Positions 1 through 8,881 of a stretch of DNA of 64,000 bases are shown piece by piece. Source of the DNA: an uncultured Polaribacter sp. (GTDB lineage Bacteria; Bacteroidota; Bacteroidia; Flavobacteriales; Flavobacteriaceae); NCBI RefSeq assembly GCF_947497125.1, contig NZ_CANMFI010000002.1:62001-126000 (forward strand), read 5' to 3'. A program made the position numbers and the translations under genes. The stretch's first letter is position 1; every line of letters begins with the position of its first letter. The notes below the pieces were generated by a model. The model was not told the DNA's origin. It saw only the letters and a list, made by a program, of their open reading frames with translations, and made no database searches.

Positions 1-814
1 GAGCAAAATCAAATACTTTTGTTCGCATATCATCACTAGTGTTAAAAGAAATATGCCAAGTATTTTTAGATACTTCTTCGCAAGAAGCAAAATATTGTAA
101 TTTTTCAAGTAATTTTTGTTCAATTTCTAAATTGAAAGCAACTTCTATCGTTTGTAAGTTATTCTCTTTTAGTGTGTCTATATTTTTATCTATTAGTAGT
201 TTCCCTTTTTTAATAATAATCACTCGATCGCAGATGGCTTCTACCTCTTGCATTATATGGGTAGAAAATAAAACTGTTTTATTTTTACCTAAAACTTTAA
301 TTAATGCTCTAATTTCTACTAATTGATTCGGATCTAAACCAGTAGTAGGCTCGTCTAAAATTAATACTTTAGGGTCATGCAAAATAGCAGCAGCCAAACC
401 AACTCGTTGCTGATATCCTTTAGATAATTGATGTATTTTCTTATGTGCTTCAGGGAGCAAGCCCACTTTTTCTATACAAGCCGTTATTTGTTTCTTATCA
501 ACCTTATAAATGGCAGCACAAAACTGTAGATATTCTTTTACATACATCTCTGAGTAAAGCGGGTTATGTTCAGGTAAATAACCTATTCTTTGTTGTGCTA
601 ACAGAGGTTGCTTTAAAACGTTGATATCATCAATTAAAACCTCTCCAGAATCTGGTGTTATATAACCTGTTAAAATCTTCATCATGGTAGATTTTCCAGC
701 TCCATTTGGCCCTAAAAAACCAATAATTTGGCCTTTTTCTGCAGAAAAAGAAACAGTATCTAAAGCTTTTTGAGCTTTGTAGTTTTTTGATATTGAAGAA
801 ACTTTTATAGACAT
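1..814 (-). CDS. gldA: GldA-type ABC transporter ATP-binding protein (partial, 3' end off window)
   Basis: ATP-binding subunit of an ABC transporter. In flavobacteria this type powers the GldAFG transporter linked to gliding motility. Reading the minus strand from the ATG at 814 gives about 271 residues before the window edge, so roughly the last 30 residues of a usual 300-residue GldA are missing. Visible motifs are Walker A GPNGAGKS (residues 35-42), a Q-loop region followed by IGYLPEHNPLY (77-87), signature LSKGYQQ (130-136) and Walker B ILDEP (152-156). The IGYLPEHNPLY stretch is characteristic of GldA, which supports the name over a generic ABC ATPase. It stands alone here; the gldF/gldG permease genes are not visible. 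Confidence 0.82.
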   Translation of the reverse strand, partial: MSIKVSSISKNYKAQKALDTVSFSAEKGQIIGFLGPNGAGKSTMMKILTGYITPDSGEVLIDDINVLKQPLLAQQRIGYLPEHNPLYSEMYVKEYLQFCAAIYKVDKKQITACIEKVGLLPEAHKKIHQLSKGYQQRVGLAAAILHDPKVLILDEPTTGLDPNQLVEIRALIKVLGKNKTVLFSTHIMQEVEAICDRVIIIKKGKLLIDKNIDTLKENNLQTIEVAFNLEIEQKLLEKLQYFASCEEVSKNTWHISFNTSDDMRTKVFDFA

Positions 815-870
815 CTTACAAATGTAGTTTTATTAGAATATAAAACGAAATTCTTTTAAATTTAGTTCAT

Positions 871-903
871 AAAAAAACCGATTGAAAAAATCAATCGGTT
901 TTT
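871..903. terminator. Bidirectional intrinsic terminator
   Basis: A 13-bp stem (873-885 with 891-903) has a 5-nt A loop and is flanked by A and T runs, so it can end transcription on either strand. It most likely ends the minus-strand protease transcript, which stops 18 nt upstream, and separates it from gldA. Confidence 0.8.
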
Positions 904-920
904 ATGCTCTTATACCATCA

Positions 921-3146
921 TTAATTTATTAGTAACCTCTTGGTTGTTTGCTTATTTCCATTAGAAACTCTAATTAAATACAACCCTGTTTGAGTGTTAG
1001 AAAAATCAATTTGTTTGTTAAAAACAGCATTGGTATTGTAGTATTTTTTTTGTTTGATTAATCTACCTCTTACATCAAATAATTGTATGCTTACCTTATC
1101 TGTATTTAAGACTTCAAAATTAAGAGTGAAAATTCCTTTAGAAGGGTTTGGATATAAATTAAATCCATCAAAAGAAAAATCACCAACAGAAGTTGTTGCT
1201 CCGTTAATTGTAAAATCGGTACTATTTACATTGTAAAAAATGTTGTCTGCTGCTTCTACCATAATTCTTGCTTGGGTAGTTCCGTTATCTGGCACAATGA
1301 TATCTTCAGTACCATCATTTGCAGTATTGGTGGCTAATAAGATAGGAAATGTTACACCTCCATCGATAGACAATCTTATGTTTACTATTTGGCAATTAAC
1401 AGGCGCTACATCAGAAGCAGAAACGTCCCATGTTACAGTTTGTGTAGTTTCTTTGTCCCAAATTACTGCTGTATTTTGAGAAGTTACAGAAAATTTATTA
1501 CCAAATACAGAGGTTACTTTTACATCATCTCTTGCAGTGCTTCCACCACCTGGATTATTATCCCTAACAAAAAATGAAAAATTCATGTCTCTGTTTCTGG
1601 CTGGTAAAACTTCCCATTCTGTAGAAGTAGCTCCGCTAACTATAGTTGACAAAGCAGGCATGTATCTATTTGGTGAAGTAGAAGATGGCAACGATCTAAA
1701 AGTTGGTCCTGCAGTATTTGTTTCTAAAGGTGGCATTGTAGCAATTTCTACATCTAACTGTTCCCAATTATAAGTTAATACATTTGATTGATCTGCATCA
1801 GTTGCTATACCTCTTAATACGAAAGGAGTAGATAGTGGTATTGAGTAATCTAAACCTGCATCTGCAGTAGGTGCATTATTATTCGTATCGGTTAAAACTG
1901 CACAATTTGCAGTTGTTTCTATAATATCCCACATTTGCGCAATACTAACAGCATGAAAATGATCATCACTATTGGTTTGTACATTAGGCGCACATATACC
2001 GGCATATCCCATAATTGTAGAAGCACTACCAGGCTCTACTGCTGTTGAAGCTGTTCTATTACAACTATTATTTTGAGTATGTGTTGCCCCAAATTGATGT
2101 CCCATTTCATGGGCTACATAATCTATATCATACGGATCTCCTATTGGAGAAGCAATACCTGTTACACCTTTTGCTTTAACACCAGTTCTACACACAACTC
2201 CTAAACCGGCTAAGCCAGAGCCACCTGTACTAAAAATATGTCCTATATCATAATTTGCATCACCAATTTCAGCATCGCATATGGTTTGTACCTCATCAAT
2301 CATTTCATCTGCATCACCATCTGTTATACCATCTAAAGAAGCACGGAAAAAAAGAACTTTATCATTATCATCAACAATAACCATTCTTACCCCTAAATCT
2401 CTTTCATAAACGGCATTTATTCTTGTCATAGAGGTATTCATCGCAGATAAAACAGCAGCTTGCCTAACTGCTAGATCAGATAATATTTCTACTCCTTGAT
2501 TGTTTAAATGAAATTCTGCATACTCTCCACTACACACCAAAGCCAAACGAAAGGTTCTTAATTTACCATCATCAGAATTTCTCATTTGAGGTATGTTATA
2601 ACTAGCTGTTAAAGAACTATTATTGTCTTCATCCAAAAAGCACTCAAACTCATTACTATTGTCTAAATCAGATTTTTTATAAGCAATATAGTTTTGATTG
2701 CTTTTTGTTAAAGGATCGATATAAAAAGTTTGATTTTTTGAAGATAGAATCGCTACATGTAAACCGTCTGTTCCAATACTAAATCTAGCAGTCATATCAG
2801 GGCTTTCTACTCCTTGACCAACGTATGATTTTATCATAGGAAACTTCTTCGATAAACCTTTAGCCAGAACACTAGCTTCCTTTACAACAAATTTTTCTAA
2901 AGTACCATTTGCTGTAGGTAGGTGTATTATTTGATCTGTATTAGTAGTTTTTTTATCTAATATTTTTTTTAAGTCATTAATATTTAGTGAGTACTGTTTA
3001 AAGTTTGTTGGTACAGATTTCCTAAAATATAGTTCATCTTCTAAAAAAGTAGTTCTTTCTAAAGAATTAGGTGTCCATATTTTTTGCTGACTAAATGCGG
3101 AAAATACCGAAAAACAAATAAATATAAATACGTATTTTTTTATCAT
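921..3146 (-). CDS. Secreted reprolysin-like (M12B-type) zinc metalloprotease with T9SS sorting domain
   Basis: Predicted secreted zinc endopeptidase of 741 residues. A Sec signal peptide occupies residues 1-20 (hydrophobic core, then AFSQQ). A propeptide-like region follows, then a metzincin catalytic domain at about 195-420. Its zinc motif HEMGHQFGATH (H346, E347, H350, H356) fits HExxHxxGxxH, and a Met-turn candidate (SxIMGY, M379) follows. Beta-rich Ig/Fn3-like segments come next. Residues 664-741 (LYPNPSKGIF to the C-terminus) form a type A T9SS C-terminal sorting domain, so the product should cross the outer membrane by type IX secretion. The gene is monocistronic, has a terminator downstream, and a palindrome overlaps its predicted promoter. 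Substrate unknown. Confidence 0.9.
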   Translation of the reverse strand: MIKKYVFIFICFSVFSAFSQQKIWTPNSLERTTFLEDELYFRKSVPTNFKQYSLNINDLKKILDKKTTNTDQIIHLPTANGTLEKFVVKEASVLAKGLSKKFPMIKSYVGQGVESPDMTARFSIGTDGLHVAILSSKNQTFYIDPLTKSNQNYIAYKKSDLDNSNEFECFLDEDNNSSLTASYNIPQMRNSDDGKLRTFRLALVCSGEYAEFHLNNQGVEILSDLAVRQAAVLSAMNTSMTRINAVYERDLGVRMVIVDDNDKVLFFRASLDGITDGDADEMIDEVQTICDAEIGDANYDIGHIFSTGGSGLAGLGVVCRTGVKAKGVTGIASPIGDPYDIDYVAHEMGHQFGATHTQNNSCNRTASTAVEPGSASTIMGYAGICAPNVQTNSDDHFHAVSIAQMWDIIETTANCAVLTDTNNNAPTADAGLDYSIPLSTPFVLRGIATDADQSNVLTYNWEQLDVEIATMPPLETNTAGPTFRSLPSSTSPNRYMPALSTIVSGATSTEWEVLPARNRDMNFSFFVRDNNPGGGSTARDDVKVTSVFGNKFSVTSQNTAVIWDKETTQTVTWDVSASDVAPVNCQIVNIRLSIDGGVTFPILLATNTANDGTEDIIVPDNGTTQARIMVEAADNIFYNVNSTDFTINGATTSVGDFSFDGFNLYPNPSKGIFTLNFEVLNTDKVSIQLFDVRGRLIKQKKYYNTNAVFNKQIDFSNTQTGLYLIRVSNGNKQTTKRLLIN

Positions 3147-3156
3147 CTCTGAATAA

Positions 3157-3179
3157 TTTTGGAATGAATTCCAAAAATA
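3157..3179 (-). promoter_or_regulatory. Protease promoter -7 element with overlapping palindrome
   Basis: The minus strand reads TATTTTTG at 3179-3172, matching the Bacteroidetes -7 consensus TAnnTTTG, about 26 nt upstream of the protease start. A palindrome with 9-bp arms and a 2-nt centre (3157-3176, core GGAATTCATTCC on the minus strand) overlaps the -7 end and the predicted start site. It could be an operator or a 5' stem-loop. I found no clear -33 TTTG. Confidence 0.45.
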
Positions 3180-3337
3180 GTAAAATTAACTATGAATACC
3201 TTAACTGAAAAGGACAATTGATTGCTTAATTAGCAAAAAAAGGAAAGTATTTAGCTATTTTTTAAATTTAGTTTAAATTGAAATTGCCAAACATTTTTAA
3301 ATTAGTACTACAAATTTTCTAAAAAAATCGTTAAATA

Positions 3338-4042
3338 CTAAAGTAAATTTAAGCGAGTCATCAATTCTCCTTTATTAGATCTACTAATCGGAATTACACT
3401 TTTTTCTATTAAAACGCTATTGTCTTCTATATCTACTATTTCTGTTATGTTAATTATAAAAGACCTGTGAATTCTTAAAAATAAATTCGAAGGCAACTTG
3501 TCTTCAATTTTCTTTAAAGTAGAATGAACAATATAATTTTTCACCTTGGTCTTAATACTAATATAATCTCCTTTTGCTTCTACATAAGAAATATCTTTTA
3601 TATTAATCTTTATCAACCTTCTTTCTACACTAACATAAATAAAGTCAGCATCACCTTTAGAAGAAACAATTGTGTTTAATTTTTCGTCTTTTTTCGCATT
3701 ATCTAACTTTAGTATGGCTTTATGAAACCTCTCTTTAGTTATTGGCTTTAACAGATAATCAACAACACAATCATACTCAAAAGCTTGCAAAGCAAAATCT
3801 TTATCAGAAGTTGTTAAAATAATTTTAGGAGGTGTTTTAAGTGTTTCTATAAAATCAAACCCAGAAAAGGTTGGCATATGTATGTCTAAAAACACTAAAT
3901 CTACACTGTTTGTATTCAAATATTTAACAGCCTCAATCGCTGATGTAAATTCTTTATTTACAGCTACTTGGTCATAACTGTCGCATAATTTTTTTATAAT
4001 TAATAGTGCAGCTGCATCATCATCTATTACAATTGTATTCAT
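3338..4042 (-). CDS. LytTR-type response regulator
   Basis: DNA-binding response regulator of 234 residues. The N-terminal receiver domain (1-120) has the acidic pocket DDD at 7-9, the phosphoacceptor aspartate D53 in FLDIHMP, and K102 region residues typical of the fold. The C-terminal LytTR domain (about 130-234) contains IKDISYVEAKGDY and ends with the conserved LRIHRSFIIN-type segment. It is the third gene of a minus-strand cluster, 21 nt after the HPt gene, and probably the DNA-binding output of that phosphorelay. LytTR regulators usually pair with a membrane LytS-type kinase; none is adjacent here. Confidence 0.9.
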   Translation of the reverse strand: MNTIVIDDDAAALLIIKKLCDSYDQVAVNKEFTSAIEAVKYLNTNSVDLVFLDIHMPTFSGFDFIETLKTPPKIILTTSDKDFALQAFEYDCVVDYLLKPITKERFHKAILKLDNAKKDEKLNTIVSSKGDADFIYVSVERRLIKINIKDISYVEAKGDYISIKTKVKNYIVHSTLKKIEDKLPSNLFLRIHRSFIINITEIVDIEDNSVLIEKSVIPISRSNKGELMTRLNLL

Positions 4043-4063
4043 ACGTATTAAGGGAGTTATAAA

Positions 4064-4375
4064 TTACCCTAAATATACGTGAATTTTTTTTAAAATTTCA
4101 ACAAATTTCTCGTACAGTTTTACCTCACACTTTTTTAAATCGTTTTCAAACTTAGAAGCTAATTGCAGCCCTTCATTTAAGCCTAACATACTTATTTTAT
4201 GTTTTATTTTATGAACATTATTTGAGGCCTCTTCGTAGCTTTTTTTATTAAAATTTTCTTCAAAAATTAAACAATCTATAGGAAATTCTTTCTTTAGAAC
4301 TTCTAAAATACTCGCTTCAAAATCTAAGTCTCCACCAGAAATTTCTTTGATATAATTTAAGTTTGGTGTTTCCAT
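4064..4375 (-). CDS. HPt domain phosphotransfer protein
   Basis: Stand-alone histidine phosphotransfer protein of 103 residues, expected to shuttle phosphoryl groups between receiver domains in the cytoplasm. The helical sequence carries the HPt motif HKIKHKISMLGL, with H55 as the predicted phosphorylated histidine and conserved K58 and G65-type positions. It lies 35 nt after a single-domain receiver gene and 21 nt before a LytTR regulator, both on the same strand, so a receiver to HPt to LytTR relay is a reasonable inference. No histidine kinase gene is nearby, so the phosphate source must be encoded elsewhere. Confidence 0.85.
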   Translation of the reverse strand: METPNLNYIKEISGGDLDFEASILEVLKKEFPIDCLIFEENFNKKSYEEASNNVHKIKHKISMLGLNEGLQLASKFENDLKKCEVKLYEKFVEILKKIHVYLG

Positions 4376-4410
4376 TTGTCTAATTTTTTATTCTTTAACC
4401 TAATTACTAG

Positions 4411-4815
4411 TTAGTTAATAAACTCATTTTGTGTCCAATATTTTAATAACGATTTTACTTTTTTTGCATAATCAGAATATTTAGCGGGTTTTGTAAAATA
4501 ACCAGCAATGCCCAGTTGATAACATTTTCTTAATTCACTAGTATCCTCTGAATTAGACATGATAATAATTGGAATACCATAAAGAGCTTCATTTTTTTTA
4601 AGCTGTTCTAACAACTCTAACCCATTCATCTCTGGCATTTGTAAATCTAAAACAATAATACTAAAATTTTTATGCTCTTTTAAAATAGCCATGGCTTTTT
4701 TGCCATTATTTGCTTCTTCTATAGTACAGGTAATATTAATATCATTGCAAACTTTCTTAAATTTAATTCTTTCTATTTCATCATCATCTACAAGCAAGAT
4801 AGAAAAAGGGTTCAT
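4411..4815 (-). CDS. Single-domain response regulator (CheY-like receiver)
   Basis: Receiver domain only, 134 residues. The acidic cluster DDDE is at 10-13, the phosphoacceptor D57 lies in VLDLQMPEMNG, the S/T switch is in IIMSNSED, and the conserved lysine is in FTKPAKY near residue 114. There is no output domain, so it probably acts by protein contact or as a phosphate donor or sink in the relay with the downstream HPt gene. It is the first gene of the three-gene minus-strand cluster. The 195-nt upstream gap also holds the terminator of the accC transcript. Confidence 0.9.
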   Translation of the reverse strand: MNPFSILLVDDDEIERIKFKKVCNDINITCTIEEANNGKKAMAILKEHKNFSIIVLDLQMPEMNGLELLEQLKKNEALYGIPIIIMSNSEDTSELRKCYQLGIAGYFTKPAKYSDYAKKVKSLLKYWTQNEFIN

Positions 4816-4953
4816 AATATTAAAGTTAAGGTTAAGGCTATAAAGGTCTAACTAATACAACAACTTTTTATAGATTATTAGATTGTGAGCTTAAAAAACT
4901 CGATAGACGGTTTGTTTTATGAGTTTAGCTAACTATTTAGCTATCTTTTTTAC

Positions 4954-4983
4954 AAAAAAAAGAGAATACACAATGTATTCTCT
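4954..4983 (-). terminator. Intrinsic terminator after accC
   Basis: A 10-bp stem (4961-4970 with 4974-4983) follows the accC stop on the minus strand, and the minus-strand T run corresponds to the A run at 4954-4960. It ends the fabH-accB-accC transcript. Confidence 0.75.
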
Positions 4984-5010
4984 CTTTTAATATAATATCA
5001 ACTAATATAA

Positions 5011-6348
5011 TTAGCTCATCTTAAAGTCTTCCATAAACTTTGTAGTATAGTTTCCAGAAACATAATCTGGATGATCCATTAACTGTCTATGAAAAGGAAT
5101 GGTTGTTTTAATACCTTCTATTACAAATTCATCTAAAGCACGTTTCATTTTATTAATTGCCTCTTCTCTAGTTTGAGCAGTGGTAATTAATTTTGCAATC
5201 ATAGAATCGTAATTTGGTGGTATCATATAACCAGCGTATACGTGTGTATCTACACGAACTCCATGACCTCCTGGTGAGTGAAATGTGGTAATTTTACCTG
5301 GTGCAGGTCTAAAATTATTATGTGGGTCTTCTGCATTAATTCTACACTCGATAGAATGCATTTGAGGAAAGTAATTTTTTCCTGAGATAGGAATCCCTGC
5401 AGCTACTAAAATTTGCTCTCTAATTAAATCATAATTAACAACTTCTTCGGTAATAGGGTGTTCTACTTGAATACGCGTATTCATTTCCATAAAGAAAAAA
5501 TTACGGTGTTTATCAACTAAAAACTCTACAGTACCAGCACCTTCATACTTAATAAATTCTGAAGCTTTAACAGCAGCATTTCCCATTTTTTCTCTTAACT
5601 CATCAGTCATAAAAGGAGAAGGAGTTTCTTCTGTTAACTTTTGATGACGGCGTTGAACAGAACAATCTCTTTCTGATAAATGACATGCTTTTCCGAAAGA
5701 GTCTCCAACAATTTGAATTTCGATATGTCTCGGCTCTTCAATAAGCTTTTCCATATACATATCATCATTTCCAAATGCAGCTTTTGATTCTTGTCTTGCA
5801 GAATCCCAAGCTTCTTTTAAATCATCGGCACTCCAAACAGCTCTCATACCCTTACCTCCACCACCGGCAGAAGCTTTTAACATTACAGGATATCCTGTGG
5901 CTAAGGCTACTTTTTGGCAATCTTTAAAATCTTTAATTACCCCTTCACTACCTGGTACACAAGGTACACCTGCAGCAATCATGGTAGATTTTGCATTTGC
6001 TTTATCTCCCATCTGGTCAATCATATCACCAGTTGCTCCGATAAATTTTATGTGATGTTCTTCACACAATCTAGAAAATTTAGCATTTTCTGATAAAAAA
6101 CCATATCCAGGATGTATGGCATCTGCATTTGTAATTTCTGCAGCTGCAATAATATTAGACATTTTTAAGTACGACTCTGAACTTGGTGCAGGACCAATAC
6201 AAACGGCTTCATCTGCAAATCGAACGTGCAAGCTTTCAGCATCTGCAGTAGAGTATACCGCAACTGTCTTTATGCCCATTTCTTTACAGGTTCTAATAAC
6301 TCGTAGAGCTATCTCACCTCTATTGGCAATTAATATTTTTTTAAACAT
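5011..6348 (-). CDS. accC: Acetyl-CoA carboxylase, biotin carboxylase subunit
   Basis: Carboxylates the biotin of BCCP using ATP and bicarbonate, the first half-reaction of acetyl-CoA carboxylase and the committed step of fatty acid synthesis. The 445-residue length is normal. The N-terminal Rossmann-like part begins [13 protein letters not shown]. The ATP-grasp domain has the glycine-rich loop [12 protein letters not shown], the VQRRHQK segment and [13 protein letters not shown] with the catalytic Glu/Asn/Arg residues. The C-terminal domain follows. It lies 78 nt downstream of accB on the same strand, and a terminator follows. An acyl-CoA carboxylase role is possible for this family, but the fabH-accB context favours acetyl-CoA carboxylase. 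Confidence 0.95.
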   Translation of the reverse strand: MFKKILIANRGEIALRVIRTCKEMGIKTVAVYSTADAESLHVRFADEAVCIGPAPSSESYLKMSNIIAAAEITNADAIHPGYGFLSENAKFSRLCEEHHIKFIGATGDMIDQMGDKANAKSTMIAAGVPCVPGSEGVIKDFKDCQKVALATGYPVMLKASAGGGGKGMRAVWSADDLKEAWDSARQESKAAFGNDDMYMEKLIEEPRHIEIQIVGDSFGKACHLSERDCSVQRRHQKLTEETPSPFMTDELREKMGNAAVKASEFIKYEGAGTVEFLVDKHRNFFFMEMNTRIQVEHPITEEVVNYDLIREQILVAAGIPISGKNYFPQMHSIECRINAEDPHNNFRPAPGKITTFHSPGGHGVRVDTHVYAGYMIPPNYDSMIAKLITTAQTREEAINKMKRALDEFVIEGIKTTIPFHRQLMDHPDYVSGNYTTKFMEDFKMS

Positions 6349-6426
6349 ATTTTTTAAATTAAAAGTTTAAAAGTTATTGTAGCAGTTAGCTTTATAAAAA
6401 CAACTACTAAAAACTAACAACTTTTT

Positions 6427-6900
6427 TTAAGATGGGTCTACTAAAAATAAAGGCTGATCAAATTCTACCGGAGAAGAATCATCAACTAAAACTTTAACGA
6501 TTTTACCTGAAATTTCAGATTCTATTTCATTAAATAATTTCATTGCTTCTATTACACAAACAGTATCTCCAACACTTACCTCTGTGCCTACTTCGGCAAA
6601 ATTAGGCTTGTCTGGTGCTGGTTTTCTATAAAAAGTACCAATTATTGGAGACTTAATAGTAATGTATTTTGCATCTACATCGTTAGCAACAGCTGCTACT
6701 TCTGTTACTGCGGGTTGCGCTGCTACAGGTGCTGCTACGGGCTGCATACCTGCCATTGGCGCTGCTTGTAAAATTGTAGTTTCTGTTTTTTCTGAACCTG
6801 TTCTAATTGTAATTTTCACATCTTCCATTTCTAACTTTACCTCGCTTGCGCCAGATTTTGCTACAAATTTTATAAGATTTTGAATTTCTTTAATATCCAT
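6427..6900 (-). CDS. accB: Acetyl-CoA carboxylase, biotin carboxyl carrier protein
   Basis: Biotin carboxyl carrier protein of 157 residues. An N-terminal helical region is followed by an Ala/Pro-rich mobile linker (about 46-74) and a lipoyl/biotinyl domain (78-157) with the biotinylation motif EAMK, where K121 is the biotin-accepting lysine. It moves carboxylated biotin between AccC and the carboxyltransferase subunits, which are not in this window. It sits 21 nt after fabH and upstream of accC in one minus-strand operon. Confidence 0.95.
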   Translation of the reverse strand: MDIKEIQNLIKFVAKSGASEVKLEMEDVKITIRTGSEKTETTILQAAPMAGMQPVAAPVAAQPAVTEVAAVANDVDAKYITIKSPIIGTFYRKPAPDKPNFAEVGTEVSVGDTVCVIEAMKLFNEIESEISGKIVKVLVDDSSPVEFDQPLFLVDPS

Positions 6901-6921
6901 TTTTCTTATTGTTTAGTTGTT

Positions 6922-7923
6922 TTATTTTTTAGTATCGTATGCCCATTTAACGTATGCAGCTCCCCATGTGAAACCACCACCAAATGCGGCAAAAATTAAA
7001 TTATCTCCTTTTTTTAATTGGCTTTCATAATCTGCTAACAAGAGGGGTAATGTTGCAGAAGTTGTGTTTCCATATTTTGCAATATTCATCATTACTTTTT
7101 CTTCAGAAACACCTACTCTTTTTGCAGTAGCTTCTATAATTCTTTTATTAGCTTGATGCGCTACTAGCCATTGTATATCTTTTTCTGTCAGATTATTTCT
7201 TGTAAGCATTTTTTCTGCTACATCTGCCATATTAGAAACAGCATATTTAAAAACTGTTTTTCCTTCTTGATATACAAAATGTCTATTTTCGTCTAACGTT
7301 TTCTGAGTTGTTGGCATTAAAGAGCCACCAGCTTCAATTCTTAGAAAATCTCTACCAACACCATCACTTCTTAAATACTCGTCTTGCAATCCAAAACCAT
7401 CTAAATTTGGTTCAAACAATGCAGCTCCTGCTCCGTCACCAAAAATTATACAGGTAGCTCTGTCTGTATAATCTATAATAGAAGACATTTTATCGGCTCC
7501 TATTAATAAAACCTTTTTATACCTACCAGACTCTATATAACTTGCTGCGGTAGACATTCCGTAAAGAAAGCTAGAACAAGCGGCTTGTAAATCGTACCCA
7601 AATGCATTTACTGCACCAATTTCTGAGGCTACGTATGCTGCAGTAGAGGCAACCGGTAAATCGGGTGTTGCTGTACCTACAATTACAAGATCTATTTCTG
7701 TTGGATTTATATTTGATTTTTTAATTAGTTCTTCTGCAGCTTTAATTGCCATATAAGAAGTACCTAATCCTTCTCCTTTTAAAATTCTTCTTTCTTTAAT
7801 ACCTGTCCTGCTTGTTATCCATTCATCATTAGTATCAACAAAAGTTTCTAACTCTTTATTTGTTAAAACATATTCAGGAACATATTTCCCAACAGCTGTA
7901 ATTGCTGCAGTAATTTTTGTCAT
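6922..7923 (-). CDS. fabH: 3-oxoacyl-ACP synthase III (KASIII)
   Basis: Condenses acetyl-CoA (or branched starters) with malonyl-ACP to begin fatty acid synthesis. I start it at the ATG at 7923 (MTKITAAITAVG, 333 residues, standard FabH length). A further upstream ATG at 8010 would add about 29 atypical residues and would overlap the predicted promoter at 7956-7987. The catalytic triad is visible: C116 in QAACSS, H256 in AHQANKR and N286 in GNTTSA. First gene of fabH-accB-accC. An inverted repeat within the promoter spacer suggests repressor control. Confidence 0.93.
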   Translation of the reverse strand: MTKITAAITAVGKYVPEYVLTNKELETFVDTNDEWITSRTGIKERRILKGEGLGTSYMAIKAAEELIKKSNINPTEIDLVIVGTATPDLPVASTAAYVASEIGAVNAFGYDLQAACSSFLYGMSTAASYIESGRYKKVLLIGADKMSSIIDYTDRATCIIFGDGAGAALFEPNLDGFGLQDEYLRSDGVGRDFLRIEAGGSLMPTTQKTLDENRHFVYQEGKTVFKYAVSNMADVAEKMLTRNNLTEKDIQWLVAHQANKRIIEATAKRVGVSEEKVMMNIAKYGNTTSATLPLLLADYESQLKKGDNLIFAAFGGGFTWGAAYVKWAYDTKK

Positions 7924-7955
7924 AATTTTAGTTGTTTCCGAGTGGTTAGGAAAAT

Positions 7956-7987
7956 CAAAAGTAGTGAAATTTATTTCACTTTTTAAA
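7956..7987 (-). promoter_or_regulatory. fabH-accB-accC promoter with inverted-repeat operator candidate
   Basis: Minus-strand -7 element TACTTTTG at 7963-7956 with a -33-like TTTA at 7987-7984, spacer 20 nt, which fits the Bacteroidetes promoter layout. The inverted repeat AGTGAAAT-TT-ATTTCACT (7963-7980, 8-bp arms) fills the spacer, a usual position for a repressor site. The predicted transcript starts about 25 nt upstream of the chosen fabH ATG. Confidence 0.55.
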
Positions 7988-8029
7988 GTAAAAATCATCA
8001 AAAAAGACAATTTTTAGTTCAAAAACGTA

Positions 8030-8057
8030 AAAAAACCCTCGATTGCGAGGGTTTTTT
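8030..8057 (-). terminator. Intrinsic terminator after rpmF
   Basis: A 12-bp stem (8030-8041 with 8046-8057) has a GC-rich CCCTCG/CGAGGG core, a 4-nt loop and A/T flanks. It ends the pdxA-DUF177-rpmF transcript on the minus strand, so fabH needs its own promoter. Confidence 0.85.
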
Positions 8058-8077
8058 ACAAAAAATATTTTTTTATA

Positions 8078-8272
8078 CTATGCTTCTGCGGCTGCAGATT
8101 CTAATACTATTTGTCCTCTATAGTATAGTTTTCCTTCGTGCCAGTGAGCTCTGTGGTATAAATGTGCTTCTCCTGTAGTAGGATCTGTTGCTATTTGCTG
8201 AGAAGCTGCTTTGTAATGTGTTCTCCTTTTGTCTCTTCTAGTTTTAGATATCTTTCTTTTAGGATGTGCCAT
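8078..8272 (-). CDS. rpmF: 50S ribosomal protein L32
   Basis: Small basic protein of the large ribosomal subunit, 64 residues, starting [17 protein letters not shown], which is diagnostic for bacterial L32. The zinc-binding cysteines found in some L32 proteins are absent, as in the C-minus form. The gene starts one nucleotide after the DUF177 (YceD-like) stop, the conserved yceD-rpmF arrangement of many bacteria. A strong terminator follows. Confidence 0.97.
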   Translation of the reverse strand: MAHPKRKISKTRRDKRRTHYKAASQQIATDPTTGEAHLYHRAHWHEGKLYYRGQIVLESAAAEA

Positions 8273-8273
8273 T

Positions 8274-8816
8274 TTATGTCTTTTTTTCTGTTATTAAATT
8301 CTTTAATTTATCCCACCTTGGGTCTGTTTCTTCAACAGTTTTTACTTCTTTTATTTGTAATTCTTTTAGTCTATTTAATGTCTCAGAATTCATGGTACCA
8401 TCTAAAACTTTTGGATGAATTCTTTTATTAGGAACCGATAAAACAATCAGCTCGTAAATATATTGAGCAACACTAAATTCGTAAGCATCATGAGATAATA
8501 TTAAAATATCTTCATTATCATCATTAAATTCTGGTCCAAAATTAACCACCAATTGCATTTCTGCTTTTATAGGTTGGTTGTACAACTCACCACTAATGTC
8601 ACAAGGTACTTCTACATGACCGTTAGCCGTAAAAGACAACTCGAATAATGTTGGTTTTTTTAAAAAATTTAATGCAATTTCAATAGACGAACTTTCATAT
8701 TCGTCAAAATTAAATGCTTCAAAGAACTTGTTATCAACTGTATACTCAAATAAATGATTCCCTTCTTTTAGTCCAACAAACTGTATGTTGTATTCTTTTA
8801 AGTCTTTCATTTTCAA
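8274..8816 (-). CDS. DUF177 (YceD-like) protein
   Basis: Member of the DUF177/YceD family, 180 residues, nearly always encoded just upstream of rpmF and linked to 23S rRNA or large-subunit metabolism in bacteria and plastids. The body has the acidic beta-rich pattern of the family, including [15 protein letters not shown] and a C-terminal segment ending [11 protein letters not shown], a typical family ending. It is separated from rpmF by one nucleotide and from pdxA by 65 nt. The start could be the first or third codon (MKMKD). Confidence 0.85.
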   Translation of the reverse strand: MKMKDLKEYNIQFVGLKEGNHLFEYTVDNKFFEAFNFDEYESSSIEIALNFLKKPTLFELSFTANGHVEVPCDISGELYNQPIKAEMQLVVNFGPEFNDDNEDILILSHDAYEFSVAQYIYELIVLSVPNKRIHPKVLDGTMNSETLNRLKELQIKEVKTVEETDPRWDKLKNLITEKKT

Positions 8817-8881
8817 ACATCAATTGAGCGTGCAAAGATATAAAAAAATATTATTTCACACTGTTTTCTATTAAAAGTTTT

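Noticed and set aside
39..326. Plus-strand open frame inside the gldA gene
   Set aside because: It lies opposite the GldA coding region, which has strong family motifs, and has no recognisable features of its own.
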